From NCBI GenBank assembly GCA_030917815.1, contig JAUPTZ010000013.1:67109-131108 (forward strand): a stretch of DNA of 64,000 nt. The letters run 5' to 3'. Under the pieces are notes generated by a model. That model did not search any database, was not told where the DNA came from, and saw only the letters and a program-made list of their open reading frames with translations. The stretch is from Candidatus Babelota bacterium (lineage in GTDB: Bacteria > Babelota > Babeliae > Babelales > JAUPTZ01). Shown here in pieces: positions 1 through 10,355 of this stretch. How positions within the stretch are numbered: position 1 is the first letter of the stretch; every line of letters starts with the position of its first letter. The position numbers and the translations under genes are program-made.

Positions 1-445
1 TAGGAAGAACATATACATGAGCCCCATAGCGACGAGCCATCTCATGCCATAGGACATAATGAGCGTGATGCTCTGCCTGCGTAATGATAATACCATCGCC
101 AGGCTCAAGAATATGCCGTGCCCACACATACGCAATCGTATTCAAGCTATCGGTTGCGCCGGCGGTAAAAATTATTTCGGCACTCGACCGAGCATTAATG
201 AATTGAGCTACCTGGCCACGAACACTTTCATACTGAGTAGTCGTGCGTTCGGCACTTTCGTAAACCCCGCGATGGACACTTCCATGGGCTCGTTCGTAAA
301 AATTGCTCATCGCCTCGATAACCGAGGCCAAGGTACAAGCGGTAGCCGCACTGTCAAAATAGCATTGCTGGCTAGCTTTTTCAGAAGGCGCTAGCGCCGG
401 AAAATAATGAGATAAAGGGGTAAGAAGTATTTTGTTCGTTACCAT
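1..445 (-). CDS. sufS: Cysteine desulfurase / class V aminotransferase, N-terminal part (truncated by window edge)
   Basis: Not in the ORF track. Minus-strand reading from ATG at 445 gives MVTNKILLTPLSHYF...CYFDSAATACTLASVIEAMSNFYERAHGSVHRGVYESAERTTTQYESVRGQVAQFINARSSAEIIFTAGATDSLNTIAYVWA, a SufS/CsdA-type N-terminus. Confidence 0.85.
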   Translation of the reverse strand, partial: MVTNKILLTPLSHYFPALAPSEKASQQCYFDSAATACTLASVIEAMSNFYERAHGSVHRGVYESAERTTTQYESVRGQVAQFINARSSAEIIFTAGATDSLNTIAYVWARHILEPGDGIIITQAEHHAHYVLWHEMARRYGAHVYVLP

Positions 446-589
446 ACCTAAGTAGTGTATCGGGATTTTGCACGCACGTCCAACCAAGCAACAGCGACCC
501 CTCTAAAAACGTAATCTACCCTTTTAAGCCGCCCCTGTGTATACTCTGCGCTCTATCTCGATGCGTATCAAACAAAAAAGGAGTTTGTT

Positions 590-1897
590 ATGAGCCAGCA
601 CCGGCCAACACAAAAACTATGTTCTTTCTTCATACTTCTCACCCTATTCTCTCTCACCGCTTTACCGCAATCCAAGGCTGAACAGACCGAAATGGATACA
701 AGTGCGCAAGACCATTACATAAACGCGCTGCTCCATAAATATCATCTAGCGCCCCATGAACGCTTATTTAGCTATCGATTTAAACATGAAATTTACAGCC
801 CATTGCTCGGCACATCACGGCAACTCCCACCAGACATTGAGAAAATAGCAATTCAGCAAAACAGTTATCTACAAACAACCACGTACTTCCGCGACACCAG
901 CCTCTTACACAATGGCCCCAAAGTCAGATCCTATCAACTCATGGCGTCAAAAGATAAAAAGGAATCAGGGTCGATTATTTCGGCCGTTACCGATGATGGC
1001 GTTGTCATTGAGGGAACGCTCATTAAGCGAAACAGTTCCACCTTGCTTGTCGTCGGTGGTGGTTTTACCCATTACCGAGAAAAAATGGCTCCTATGGGCG
1101 ATTTATTTAACAACTATGACGTTCTTTTCTTTGACTATCGTGGTCATGGTTATGCAAAAAGCAAACTCTTCAAGCCAAAGACCTGGAAAAATCTTTCCCA
1201 ACAGCTACTCGGCGTCGACCCCAAAAAAGTACGCCTCGGCCTCTCGGAAGAAAAAGACGTACACGCAATAGTTCAGCAAGCCTGCCGGCTAAAGAAATAT
1301 ACTAACATCATAGGTCTCGGTGTTTGTTACTCAGGGCTTATCTTTATCAAAACCGCCGCCCTCTATCCAAATCTTTTCACCAAGCTCATTCTTGACGGCT
1401 GTTGGTTTTCACTGCGCGATTCGGTAGAAACACTGGCCCGCGACCCAGGCTTACTCGCTCGCTCGCAACGTCATACCAAGTGGGAGCAAAACTGGCTAGT
1501 ACGGCAGCGATGGTTTCAAAAATCGGTACTATGGCTTGGTCAAAAGCTCTTCGAAATTGAGTTCAATACGGTTTCGGTGCTTGATTACGCACCACTTCTC
1601 AAAGAAACAATGCCTATCCTATTCATCCACGGCAAAGATGATGTCATGATTCCACGAGAACAATTTGAAATCCTGTTTCATGCTACCAATTGCCGCCAAA
1701 AAATAGCCTTCATCACCGACAATCCGCATGTATGGAATCATCTCAAGGAAAAAGAACTCTACAAAGAGGTGGTAGAAACGTTTGTGAACATGTCCTATGA
1801 ACAATTCAATCGGTTAATGATATCACCGGAAGCGTTAATAGATTATAAGCAATCTCGTCTGATGCAAATCACAAGCAGCACATCTACAAAAAAATAG
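590..1897 (+). CDS. Secreted alpha/beta hydrolase-fold protein with Cys at the nucleophile elbow
   Basis: Signal peptide; DVLFFDYRGHGYA; elbow GLGVCYSG; GKDDVMIP (acid) and NPHVWNH (His). SD AAAGGAG before ATG. Confidence 0.75.
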   Translation: MSQHRPTQKLCSFFILLTLFSLTALPQSKAEQTEMDTSAQDHYINALLHKYHLAPHERLFSYRFKHEIYSPLLGTSRQLPPDIEKIAIQQNSYLQTTTYFRDTSLLHNGPKVRSYQLMASKDKKESGSIISAVTDDGVVIEGTLIKRNSSTLLVVGGGFTHYREKMAPMGDLFNNYDVLFFDYRGHGYAKSKLFKPKTWKNLSQQLLGVDPKKVRLGLSEEKDVHAIVQQACRLKKYTNIIGLGVCYSGLIFIKTAALYPNLFTKLILDGCWFSLRDSVETLARDPGLLARSQRHTKWEQNWLVRQRWFQKSVLWLGQKLFEIEFNTVSVLDYAPLLKETMPILFIHGKDDVMIPREQFEILFHATNCRQKIAFITDNPHVWNHLKEKELYKEVVETFVNMSYEQFNRLMISPEALIDYKQSRLMQITSSTSTKK

Positions 1898-2190
1898 TTG
1901 CTTCGGCGATGCCTACAAGGCATACGCCTCGCAATGACGGCCGAACATGGCAAGCGTCAGCTTCGTGCTGCTCGCAATGCTCAACTGCTTCCTTTTTCAA
2001 TACGCTTACACCCCACACTACAGCGTACGCTGGCACACAAACAAGCTCAGTCACGAAAACCTTTGAAAGCCGCGAATCACCACAGAGGGCGGCTTAGGCC
2101 ATCAGCGAGCAGCGCGACGCTGATAGGTTCCTTGTTCGGCCGTCATTGCGAGCTTTGTGCCATTATATGGCCGAAGCGTGGCAATCAGCA
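1898..2190. repeat. Degenerate palindromic repeat element (CTCGCAATGAC / GTCATTGCGAG arms)
   Basis: Perfect 19-bp inverted repeat ctcgcaatgacggccgaac (1928-1946) / gttcggccgtcattgcgag (2134-2152), flanked by gcttcgg.. / ..gaagcgtggcaatc. Confidence 0.6.
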
Positions 2191-4200
2191 AAGACGCGAG
2201 CCAGGGGCAATCGCATCATCAACACTTACTAACGATATCTTGTCACCATCTTTAGCAATCAGCATCATACCTTGTGATAACATGCCCAGCATCTTACGTG
2301 GTGGCAAGTTAGCTACAAACAATCCACGCTTTCCAGTCAGCTGTTCAGGCGTAAATGATTGCCCAACGCCGGCTAGAATTTGTCGCACACCGTAGCTACC
2401 CAAATCAACCTGCATACAAAGCATCTTATCCGATTTCTCAACGCGCACACAGGAGACAATGGAGCCTATCACTAATTCAACTTTTACCAGCTGATCAATT
2501 GTGATAAAGCCGTCCTCCGCCGCCCCTTCTGAGTTCGAGCGCGACACAGCGGCTACTACTGGCGTCACGGGATGCGTAACTTTTACGGCTGGCTGTGATT
2601 GTGGTGGGGCAAGGGCTTCGAGCTCTGCGGCAGCTTCTTTGTACTCGATCGGCAGTTCAGGCCGCACAAATAACGGCTCACGTGGCACAAAATAAGTACA
2701 CGGGACGTTCCATTTGCATGCATAAATTTGCTCTTTGGTTGCCGACAGCGTATGTCCCAAAGAAGCAAGAAGCTGCTTTGACTTATACGGCATAATCGAA
2801 CTAATAAGATGACCAATGATATACAAACTTTGCGCGGTCGCCGCTAATGTTTCACTAAATTGTGCCGGATTTTCTTTCGCTTTTTTCCACGGCTCCATCT
2901 CATGAAAGTAAACATTCACTTTGGTAATGAATGCCCAAATAGCCGCATGCGCCTGCGAAAGCTGTAATCCATCCATTAACACTTCAAACTCGCCCAGCAT
3001 TTCGTTACAAGCTTCATGCAATTTTTTACTCTCTTCTGACCATGTTTTTGGCACCACAACCTCGGTCGCACTGTATTTCAATGCAAGTGACGCTGCACGC
3101 TGTAAAAGATTGCCTAAATTATTGGCCAAATCACTTTCAATCCGGCTCACAATGTCAGGAACACTTATATTACCGTCGTGATTAGTAGGCATATGTCGTA
3201 CCAAATAAAAACGTATCTGATCAACACCAAAGTGATCGGCAAGCTTCAATGGATCAAGCGCATTACCTTTTGATTTGGACATCTTATCGTTATTAACCAG
3301 TAAATACCCATGCACTAGCAAGCGTCGGGCCGGCTGCACCCCAACCGCCATCAAAAACGCAGGAAAATAAACGGCATGAAATTTCACAATATCTTTTGCC
3401 ATCACTTGCACGTCGGCCGGCCAAAATTGCGCAAAGCGACTGCCAGCTTGCGGCCCCGTATGCAAGAAACCAAGAGCACTTACATAATTCATAAGTGCAT
3501 CACCCCATACGTACACCGTATGCTCTGGATCACTCGGAAATGGAATTCCCCATTCAACCGTCGTACGCGAGATACTCAAATCTTTAAGACCACCTTTTAC
3601 AAACGCCAAAATCTCATTAATCCGTTCCTTAGGATGAATGAAGTTCGGATTTTGCTCGTAAAATGCAAGCAGCTTTTCTTGATATGCCGAAAGACGAAAG
3701 AAATAATTTTCTTCACTAATTTTTTGCAAGCCACGAAAACAGCTCGGGCACGTTTGCTCACCTTCAACGACAACAGCCTGCTCTTGCGTTACAAATGTTT
3801 CACATGGCACACAATACAAACCTTCGTAGCGAGCTTTGTAGATATCACCTTTAGCAATCAACTGCTCAATCCATCGCACCACCGTCTGTTTGTGCGCAAG
3901 CTCTGTAGTTCGAATAAAACGATCATAAGACAACTCATAACGCTCCCAGGCCGATTGAAAAGCCGGAATCATTTGATCAACAAACTGTTGTGGGTGCATT
4001 TCTGCCAATGCCGCTTGTTGTGCAATCTTTTGTCCATGCTCATCGGTGCCGGTCAAAAAGTAAACCTCGTTACCTTTAAACCGCTGCCAGCGAGCGATCA
4101 CATCGGCAAGCAACGTTGAGTAGAGCGTGCCAATATGCGGCTTTGCGTTTACGTAATATATTGGAGTGGTGATGTAAAAACTTTTTTTTTGCGCGCTCAT
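2185..4200 (-). CDS. metG: Methionyl-tRNA synthetase with C-terminal tRNA-binding domain
   Basis: FYITTPIYYVNAKPHIGTLYSTLLADVIARW, TGTDEHGQKI, KMSKSKGN; C-terminal Arc1p/EMAPII-like domain. Confidence 0.95.
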   Translation of the reverse strand: MSAQKKSFYITTPIYYVNAKPHIGTLYSTLLADVIARWQRFKGNEVYFLTGTDEHGQKIAQQAALAEMHPQQFVDQMIPAFQSAWERYELSYDRFIRTTELAHKQTVVRWIEQLIAKGDIYKARYEGLYCVPCETFVTQEQAVVVEGEQTCPSCFRGLQKISEENYFFRLSAYQEKLLAFYEQNPNFIHPKERINEILAFVKGGLKDLSISRTTVEWGIPFPSDPEHTVYVWGDALMNYVSALGFLHTGPQAGSRFAQFWPADVQVMAKDIVKFHAVYFPAFLMAVGVQPARRLLVHGYLLVNNDKMSKSKGNALDPLKLADHFGVDQIRFYLVRHMPTNHDGNISVPDIVSRIESDLANNLGNLLQRAASLALKYSATEVVVPKTWSEESKKLHEACNEMLGEFEVLMDGLQLSQAHAAIWAFITKVNVYFHEMEPWKKAKENPAQFSETLAATAQSLYIIGHLISSIMPYKSKQLLASLGHTLSATKEQIYACKWNVPCTYFVPREPLFVRPELPIEYKEAAAELEALAPPQSQPAVKVTHPVTPVVAAVSRSNSEGAAEDGFITIDQLVKVELVIGSIVSCVRVEKSDKMLCMQVDLGSYGVRQILAGVGQSFTPEQLTGKRGLFVANLPPRKMLGMLSQGMMLIAKDGDKISLVSVDDAIAPGSRLC

Positions 4201-4205
4201 ATACC

Positions 4206-5189
4206 CTATACCCCTTTGCTTTCTAATCTCAAATCAGGAATTCCCCACAATGGCTTCAAAACACGATTCCATCGAATAATATTGGTAAAAAATGTAATCG
4301 GATTCTGGAGCAAGGCAAGGAACCAAAATGGCTCTTCACTATCAAGTGAAAACAGAATAACGCTTGCACGTCCCAATAAAAGTTCTTGGTCCACAAACCC
4401 TACAAAACGACTGTCATGACTGTTGTGACGAGAGTCACCTTGCACCCACAACTTGCCCTCAGGAACGGTAAATGGCCCAAACTCATCAACGGTATAATGC
4501 TTTTCTGGATGCGTACGATCAAAAAGGTACCAGGCCTTATCGGCCGGCTCCATTATCGGAGTCCCAACCCATTTATCGGTTACAACCTCATCAGGTGTTA
4601 TTGCATAATAAGGCTGATCAGCAAGAGGAATTGAGAGATCAACCGTATACATAACCTCTTTAGTTTTACTATGCAAAATCGATGGCACTATTCGTGCAAA
4701 AAACGAATGCGGCGATACAAAACCGGTATTTTTGCGCACCCTAAGTAATGGATACGGATTCACATAAGACTCCTCAAGATGCTCTCCATTGAGATAAAGC
4801 ACTGCACGGCCCTCCTCCACGCGACCCTCAATAGTATCACCCGGCACCGCAATCACCCGTTTTACCCAATTATTAGGCCCAGCAGGCAAGACCCCAAAGA
4901 GAGATATCCCAACATATTTCTGCCACATTTTTTGCAGAGAGTTTGTGCTGTACACAAACTCTGGATCACTAAACATAGCCTGATCACCGCGTTGAGGTTT
5001 TTGCATCATGTACACCATCTTGTTACCCCAGATGCGATCGCCTACCAAAAGATTGGGCTCTGCAGAGCCGGTTGGCACATGATAAATACCAAAAACGAAG
5101 GTACGTACCACAAACGCAATTAAGAGGATAAAAACAATATCGATAATTGTTTTACACAAGGTAGGTGAACATTGTTTATTTTTATGCAT
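4206..5189 (-). CDS. lepB: Signal peptidase I, paralog 1
   Basis: VPTGSAEPNLLVGD (Ser box), NWVKRVIAVPGDTIE (Lys box), GDSRHNSHDSR box; N-terminal TM. Confidence 0.9.
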   Translation of the reverse strand: MHKNKQCSPTLCKTIIDIVFILLIAFVVRTFVFGIYHVPTGSAEPNLLVGDRIWGNKMVYMMQKPQRGDQAMFSDPEFVYSTNSLQKMWQKYVGISLFGVLPAGPNNWVKRVIAVPGDTIEGRVEEGRAVLYLNGEHLEESYVNPYPLLRVRKNTGFVSPHSFFARIVPSILHSKTKEVMYTVDLSIPLADQPYYAITPDEVVTDKWVGTPIMEPADKAWYLFDRTHPEKHYTVDEFGPFTVPEGKLWVQGDSRHNSHDSRFVGFVDQELLLGRASVILFSLDSEEPFWFLALLQNPITFFTNIIRWNRVLKPLWGIPDLRLESKGV

Positions 5190-5203
5190 ACGCTCTCCCG
5201 ATA

Positions 5204-6442
5204 CTATTCTTCTAATTTCTCAGTAGGGATTTCACTCAATCGATGCTCTCGCAAATCAGGAATTCCCCACAACGGCTTCAAGAAGCGACTCCATCGAATT
5301 ACATGCGCAAAGAATCCAACCGGATCCTTGAGCAAAGCAAACAACCAGAACGGCTCTTCGCTATCAAGCGAAAAGAGAACAATGCTTGCACGACCAAGTA
5401 CATGCTCTTCATCCAAGAACATCCAATAACGACTATCGCGGCTATTGCGTCGCGAATCACCCTGCACCCAGTATTTACCGGCAGGAACAGTAAACGGACC
5501 AAATACATCAACATTACGATTGGTACGATGCTCATATGATGGCTCAAACGCCGGCAACAAGAGCGGATCGGCCGATATTGGATGCCGTAAAATTTCTTGT
5601 GGCAACATGTGATAATACGGCTGCTGATCAAGCGGTACCAATGGATCATAGGTATAACTTACTTGGCGCGCACGTGTATGCAAGAAGGACGGCAACACAC
5701 ATCCCAAGAATGAGCTTGGCGCAAAAAATCCGGTTTGCTTGCGCAGTACTAACAACGGATATGGGTTCACATAAGATTCGTCCAGCTTCTCACCGTTACG
5801 ATACACCACGGTGCGACCACCTTCCATACGACCTTCAATCGTATCACCAGGCACCCCAACAACACGCTTTACCCAGTTATCCGGCCCACTTGGTAATAAG
5901 CCAAACAGCGGAAGACCGGCATATTTTTGCCACAACCGCTTAATAGTATTTTGACTGTACCCAAACTCTGGATCGTTGAAAATAACCAGATCGCCGTGTA
6001 CTGGTTTTTGCACCAAGTACACCATCTTATTACCCCACAACCGATCGCCCACAAGAATGTTTGGCTCGGCCGATCCGGTTGGTACATGATAAATACCAAA
6101 TACACAGGTACGAATAACAAACGCTGCAAACCCTGCAACAATGATAGATTCAAGCCATACACGCCACACCGGTTTTGTAAGCTGTACTAACTCTTTGTAG
6201 CAGGCATCCATTTGCCTGTAAAGACGATCAACGCGATCAAGATCTGATTCTGACTGCACAAGTAATGCATTGAGAGCAACATGATATTCTTCGACTTGCG
6301 CCATGAGTGCTTCTATTTTTGCACGGAGTTCTTTATGCGAACCCTCTTCTCTCCACTCAGCAATAAGCCCAACCCATTGGCGCCTTTGAATGCCATACGT
6401 CTGAAAAAATGTCTTCACCTGCTCTGAATACTTTTTATGCAT
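5204..6442 (-). CDS. lepB: Signal peptidase I, paralog 2, with N-terminal helical extension
   Basis: VPTGSAEPNILVGD, NWVKRVVGVPGDTIE, GDSRRNSRDSR; extra ~95 aa N-terminal helical region. Confidence 0.9.
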   Translation of the reverse strand: MHKKYSEQVKTFFQTYGIQRRQWVGLIAEWREEGSHKELRAKIEALMAQVEEYHVALNALLVQSESDLDRVDRLYRQMDACYKELVQLTKPVWRVWLESIIVAGFAAFVIRTCVFGIYHVPTGSAEPNILVGDRLWGNKMVYLVQKPVHGDLVIFNDPEFGYSQNTIKRLWQKYAGLPLFGLLPSGPDNWVKRVVGVPGDTIEGRMEGGRTVVYRNGEKLDESYVNPYPLLVLRKQTGFFAPSSFLGCVLPSFLHTRARQVSYTYDPLVPLDQQPYYHMLPQEILRHPISADPLLLPAFEPSYEHRTNRNVDVFGPFTVPAGKYWVQGDSRRNSRDSRYWMFLDEEHVLGRASIVLFSLDSEEPFWLFALLKDPVGFFAHVIRWSRFLKPLWGIPDLREHRLSEIPTEKLEE

Positions 6443-6476
6443 ATATCACCATCTTATAAAGTTAAAAAAACTGTCG

Positions 6477-7604
6477 TCATACCATCGCGCTATGCCACAC
6501 ATTCTCAATTTGCTGTGCCGGTATATCATTATGAAGCGTATGGAGACGATTAAACAAGCTTACATCAGGAAAAAGATATTTGTGATTGCGCACCGATTCA
6601 GGCAATACAGCACACGCCTCCAAATTAGCCGGCAAAAATTTATTATTCTCATAACAAGCTAATGCACCTTTTTTAGAAAGCATGTACTCGATCACCTTAT
6701 GTGCTTGCTCAACTTTTTTACTGGTAATCGAAATCCCAAAATTACCGATGTACATCATTGATCCATTAGCAGGAATAACAAAGTCGGCCCACGGATACTC
6801 GGCCTGCAATTGAATCATATAGGCGCCCGGTATGACCACGGCCGGGCACACACCAGATACTAAAAAATACCGCAAGTTGTTAGTATAACATTCTATCCAT
6901 GGTTTTTGATTGCGCAACAGCGCAATAACTTCCCCCTCATGATCGGCAAGCAATTGCGCATCAACCGACCCGTAAAGATATAACAGCGCCAAGAAAACGG
7001 TCTCATATGGATCTTCGCCCAAACAAACTTTGTCTACCGCTGCACCATACACATATTCAGGTGAAACTAACGTGCCGTTCACCATTTTGCCAAAAATAAT
7101 ATCCCAATCAATGTTTTGTGGTAGTGTCTTTACCACCCGCGCATCGTAGCCAATCCCCACCGGAGACCAGGAGAAAGGAAAGGTATAAACATTGGACGGA
7201 TCGTAGAACCGCCCAAGCAAATGTGGTGCCAAATTAGCTATCGAAGGAAGGCTCTCTCGAGACAGCGGCAATAAAAGATTTTTCTCAATAAGCACTTCAA
7301 CCATCGAATCGGTTGGCGCAAGAACATCAATTCCACTATCCTGCGTAAATACTAATTTCGTGATTACTTCCTCAATCGCCTCAAAGTGACGCACAACAAC
7401 CGGAATACCGGTTTCTTGCGTAAATTCATCAAAATCTTCGGTAGAAAGCATATCACAATAGGCATACACGGTTACCGCACCGACTCCTTTATCTTTTCCT
7501 AAACTCAAGAAGACATACAGAAAAAGACTTGCAAAAAGTACCAGTAAAAAACCGATGCCATAACGCCATAGCGCACGAATATTAATCACTGTGCACCACC
7601 TCAT
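6477..7604 (-). CDS. potD: Spermidine/putrescine ABC transporter, substrate-binding protein
   Basis: PotD-like periplasmic protein (TVYAYCDMLSTEDFDEFTQETGIPVVVRHFEAIEEVITKL...), downstream of potABC. Confidence 0.88.
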   Translation of the reverse strand: MRWCTVINIRALWRYGIGFLLVLFASLFLYVFLSLGKDKGVGAVTVYAYCDMLSTEDFDEFTQETGIPVVVRHFEAIEEVITKLVFTQDSGIDVLAPTDSMVEVLIEKNLLLPLSRESLPSIANLAPHLLGRFYDPSNVYTFPFSWSPVGIGYDARVVKTLPQNIDWDIIFGKMVNGTLVSPEYVYGAAVDKVCLGEDPYETVFLALLYLYGSVDAQLLADHEGEVIALLRNQKPWIECYTNNLRYFLVSGVCPAVVIPGAYMIQLQAEYPWADFVIPANGSMMYIGNFGISITSKKVEQAHKVIEYMLSKKGALACYENNKFLPANLEACAVLPESVRNHKYLFPDVSLFNRLHTLHNDIPAQQIENVWHSAMV

Positions 7605-8376
7605 CTAAAATATTGAAATAGGCCAAGCAGACCACCGACATACTGCTAATCAGCAACATACACGTGGAAAGCGCATTAATGCTCGGATCAATTTGATTTT
7701 TTATTTGGTTGAACACATAGACCGACAATGTTTCAACATGAGTCCCAGCGCAGAAAAAAGAGATAACAAAATCGTCCAGCGATAGCGTAAACACTAGCAG
7801 ACCGGCAGCCATCAATCCCGGCGTCAATAGCGGCAGCACAACCCGCTTCATGGTTTGCCACTGAGTCGCACCAAGATCGAGAGAAGCCTCGGTCAAAATA
7901 GGGTCTATTTGATTAAAACGGGCACCTAGAATTGGAATAACAAATCCGAGCCCAACCACCGTATGCCCAACAATCAAGCTCTTGTAACCAAGCGGTAAGT
8001 TAAGCACTGAAAACAAACAGAGAAGCCCTATACCCAACACAATGTCAGGAACCAGTACGTTTGCATAAAACATGTTCAGCCATTTCTCCATGCGCAACCA
8101 CTTCGTTGAAATCACTGCACAGGTACCAAATACTAAACTCAAGATGGTTGAGCTACACGCGACAATCAATGAGGCACGCAATGCACTCAAAATCTCTTGC
8201 GAATTAATCATGGCAAAATACCAGCGAAGCGAAAATCCCTTCCAACCGCCCGCAAAATCACCATCATTAAAAGAAAAAACAACTAAGACAACAATAGGCA
8301 AATACAGAAAAAGATAGACACCAGTTACCATGAGCGGATTGAGGTATCGACCAAAGCGAGAACCTGAATAATACAT
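7582..8376 (-). CDS. potC: Spermidine/putrescine ABC transporter permease
   Basis: Permease motif EASLDLGATQWQTMKRVVLPLLTPGLMAAGLLVFTLSLDDFVISFF. Confidence 0.92.
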   Translation of the reverse strand: MYYSGSRFGRYLNPLMVTGVYLFLYLPIVVLVVFSFNDGDFAGGWKGFSLRWYFAMINSQEILSALRASLIVACSSTILSLVFGTCAVISTKWLRMEKWLNMFYANVLVPDIVLGIGLLCLFSVLNLPLGYKSLIVGHTVVGLGFVIPILGARFNQIDPILTEASLDLGATQWQTMKRVVLPLLTPGLMAAGLLVFTLSLDDFVISFFCAGTHVETLSVYVFNQIKNQIDPSINALSTCMLLISSMSVVCLAYFNILDEVVHSD

Positions 8377-8378
8377 AC

Positions 8379-9257
8379 CTACTCCTCAATCATTAAACGC
8401 CGCTGTACGCGATGCACCGCATACCACACTACCGCAATTGCTATCGGAATCAGGAACGAAACCATCACAACGGCCGCACCAGAATGCCAATCGCGGAACA
8501 AGATAAATTTTTCAAAAATAATACGCCCCAAATAAAGGTCTTTTACCCCACCCATCAAATCAGGGATCGCAAACTCACCAAAAGCCGGCACCATAACCAA
8601 CGCGAGACCAACGCGAATACCTGACATGGAAAGTGGCCATACTATAGTAGTAAACGTTCTCCAAGGACTCGCACCTAAATCGGCAGCTGCCTCAAGCAAG
8701 CGCTTATCCATTTTTTCAAGAACGGTATACAACGGAAGCACCATGAATGGAAGATAACAGTAAACCATTCCAAGCACCGTTGCACTATAATTATTCAGTA
8801 ATGAAATCGGCTCGCCAGTCCAGCCCAATGCGTAGAAAAAACTGCTAAACAGTCCACGCTTTTGCAATAGATAAAACCATGAATAAACTTGAATAATGAA
8901 ACTGGTCCATGAAGGCAAAATAAGAAATACCAACAACACCTGCTTTAATCGTCGCGACTTTAGCGCCAAATAATAGGCCACTGGATAGCCAATTAATAAA
9001 CAAAGGACCCCGGTTATACAGGCCAAAACCGCCGAATTCAGCGTTACTTTCAGCTGCATACTAGAAAACAACGCCAAATAATGCTCCAGCGTCAGGCTCC
9101 AATCACCAACCGACATATCGGTCACCAAGCTAATCACGATAATGAAAAGGAGAGGCACCACTAAGAAATAGAGCTGCCATAAAAACGCTGGTATCCCTAA
9201 AAGGAACGGCCCCTGATCAAGAAGAAATTGTCGGACATTTACGGCTCGCATTACCAC
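8379..9257 (-). CDS. potB: Spermidine/putrescine ABC transporter permease
   Basis: Permease motif EAAADLGASPWRTFTTIVWPLSMSGIRVG; 6-TM. Confidence 0.92.
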   Translation of the reverse strand: MVMRAVNVRQFLLDQGPFLLGIPAFLWQLYFLVVPLLFIIVISLVTDMSVGDWSLTLEHYLALFSSMQLKVTLNSAVLACITGVLCLLIGYPVAYYLALKSRRLKQVLLVFLILPSWTSFIIQVYSWFYLLQKRGLFSSFFYALGWTGEPISLLNNYSATVLGMVYCYLPFMVLPLYTVLEKMDKRLLEAAADLGASPWRTFTTIVWPLSMSGIRVGLALVMVPAFGEFAIPDLMGGVKDLYLGRIIFEKFILFRDWHSGAAVVMVSFLIPIAIAVVWYAVHRVQRRLMIEE

Positions 9258-9260
9258 CCC

Positions 9261-10355
9261 TTAGTAACGTAGAAGAACGGTATTCTCTTTTTGGAAGTAG
9301 AGATGAACTTCATCTCCCAATTCAATAGACTTCTTTGGAAAGTGATGCTCATTTTGCTCAAACACCATGATACTTTGGCCATTGGCCAGCAGCACTTTAT
9401 ATTCGGTAGACCGACCGTAATAGATCATGCTCGTCACTCGGCCATTTAAATGATTCGAAAAGCCTTCCATCTTCTGCAGACTAATATCGACTTTTTCTGG
9501 CCGAATACTGAGAAACAGCTGCATACCACCAACCAACCAGCTCATTTCAGGTGTTACGTTAAGCACAAAGGTACCTAAATCTTCTACTTCAATGTGATAC
9601 GCATCACGCGTTACTTTTACCTTGCCATCAAAAATATTCGTCCGCCCAACAAAATCGGCTACAAAGCGAGAATGCGGAAACTCATAAATATCTTCAGCGC
9701 TTCCAAGCTGCTCAAGCTTACCATGACGATTCATGATCCCCATCGTATCGGCTACGGTTAATGCTTCGAATTGATCGTGAGTTACATACACAAAGGTCGT
9801 ACGAAGCTTTTGCTGAAGATCAACCAATTCCATTAACATTTGCTCTTTTAATTCGCGATCAAGCGCGGCCAATGGCTCATCAAGTAGCAACACTTCAGGC
9901 TCGCATACCAACGCTCGAGCCAATGCAACTCGCTGCTGCTGGCCGCCAGATAGCTGGGTAACCGCTTTTTTGCCAAATGCGCCCAAGCGAACCGTACGCA
10001 ATGCATGCGCAACACGATCCTCAATTTCACTATCTACAGCCCCTCGCACGCGAAGACTATACGCCACGTTCTCGGCCACACTCATATGGGGAAACAAGGC
10101 GTATTGCTGAAACACCGTATGAATTTTTCGCTTATGAATCGGTACATGGGTAATATCGGCCTCACCCAAGAAAAGCTTGCCGGCATCGGCCGACTCAAGA
10201 CCTGCAAGAATACGGAGCAATGTTGTTTTCCCACACCCACTCGGCCCCAGCAATACAAAAAATTCCCCGGAACGAATCTCTAGATTTAATTTTTGCAGTA
10301 CCGGCTCTCCGCCGCGGTATTTAGTAATACCTTCTAAACGAATACTCTTACTCAC
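9261..10355 (-). CDS. potA: Spermidine/putrescine ABC transporter ATPase
   Basis: Walker A GPSGCGKTT, LSGGQQQRVALARAL, LLLDEPLAALD, C-terminal TOBE-like region. Confidence 0.95.
   Translation of the reverse strand: MSKSIRLEGITKYRGGEPVLQKLNLEIRSGEFFVLLGPSGCGKTTLLRILAGLESADAGKLFLGEADITHVPIHKRKIHTVFQQYALFPHMSVAENVAYSLRVRGAVDSEIEDRVAHALRTVRLGAFGKKAVTQLSGGQQQRVALARALVCEPEVLLLDEPLAALDRELKEQMLMELVDLQQKLRTTFVYVTHDQFEALTVADTMGIMNRHGKLEQLGSAEDIYEFPHSRFVADFVGRTNIFDGKVKVTRDAYHIEVEDLGTFVLNVTPEMSWLVGGMQLFLSIRPEKVDISLQKMEGFSNHLNGRVTSMIYYGRSTEYKVLLANGQSIMVFEQNEHHFPKKSIELGDEVHLYFQKENTVLLRY

Noticed and set aside
59-394. 111-aa plus ORF
   Set aside because: Antisense to the truncated cysteine desulfurase read on the minus strand.
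1898-2395. 165-aa plus ORF
   Set aside because: Runs through the palindromic repeat and antisense of the metG 3' end.
3376-4119. 247-aa plus-strand ORF
   Set aside because: Fully antisense to metG, no recognisable domain; by-product of codon bias.
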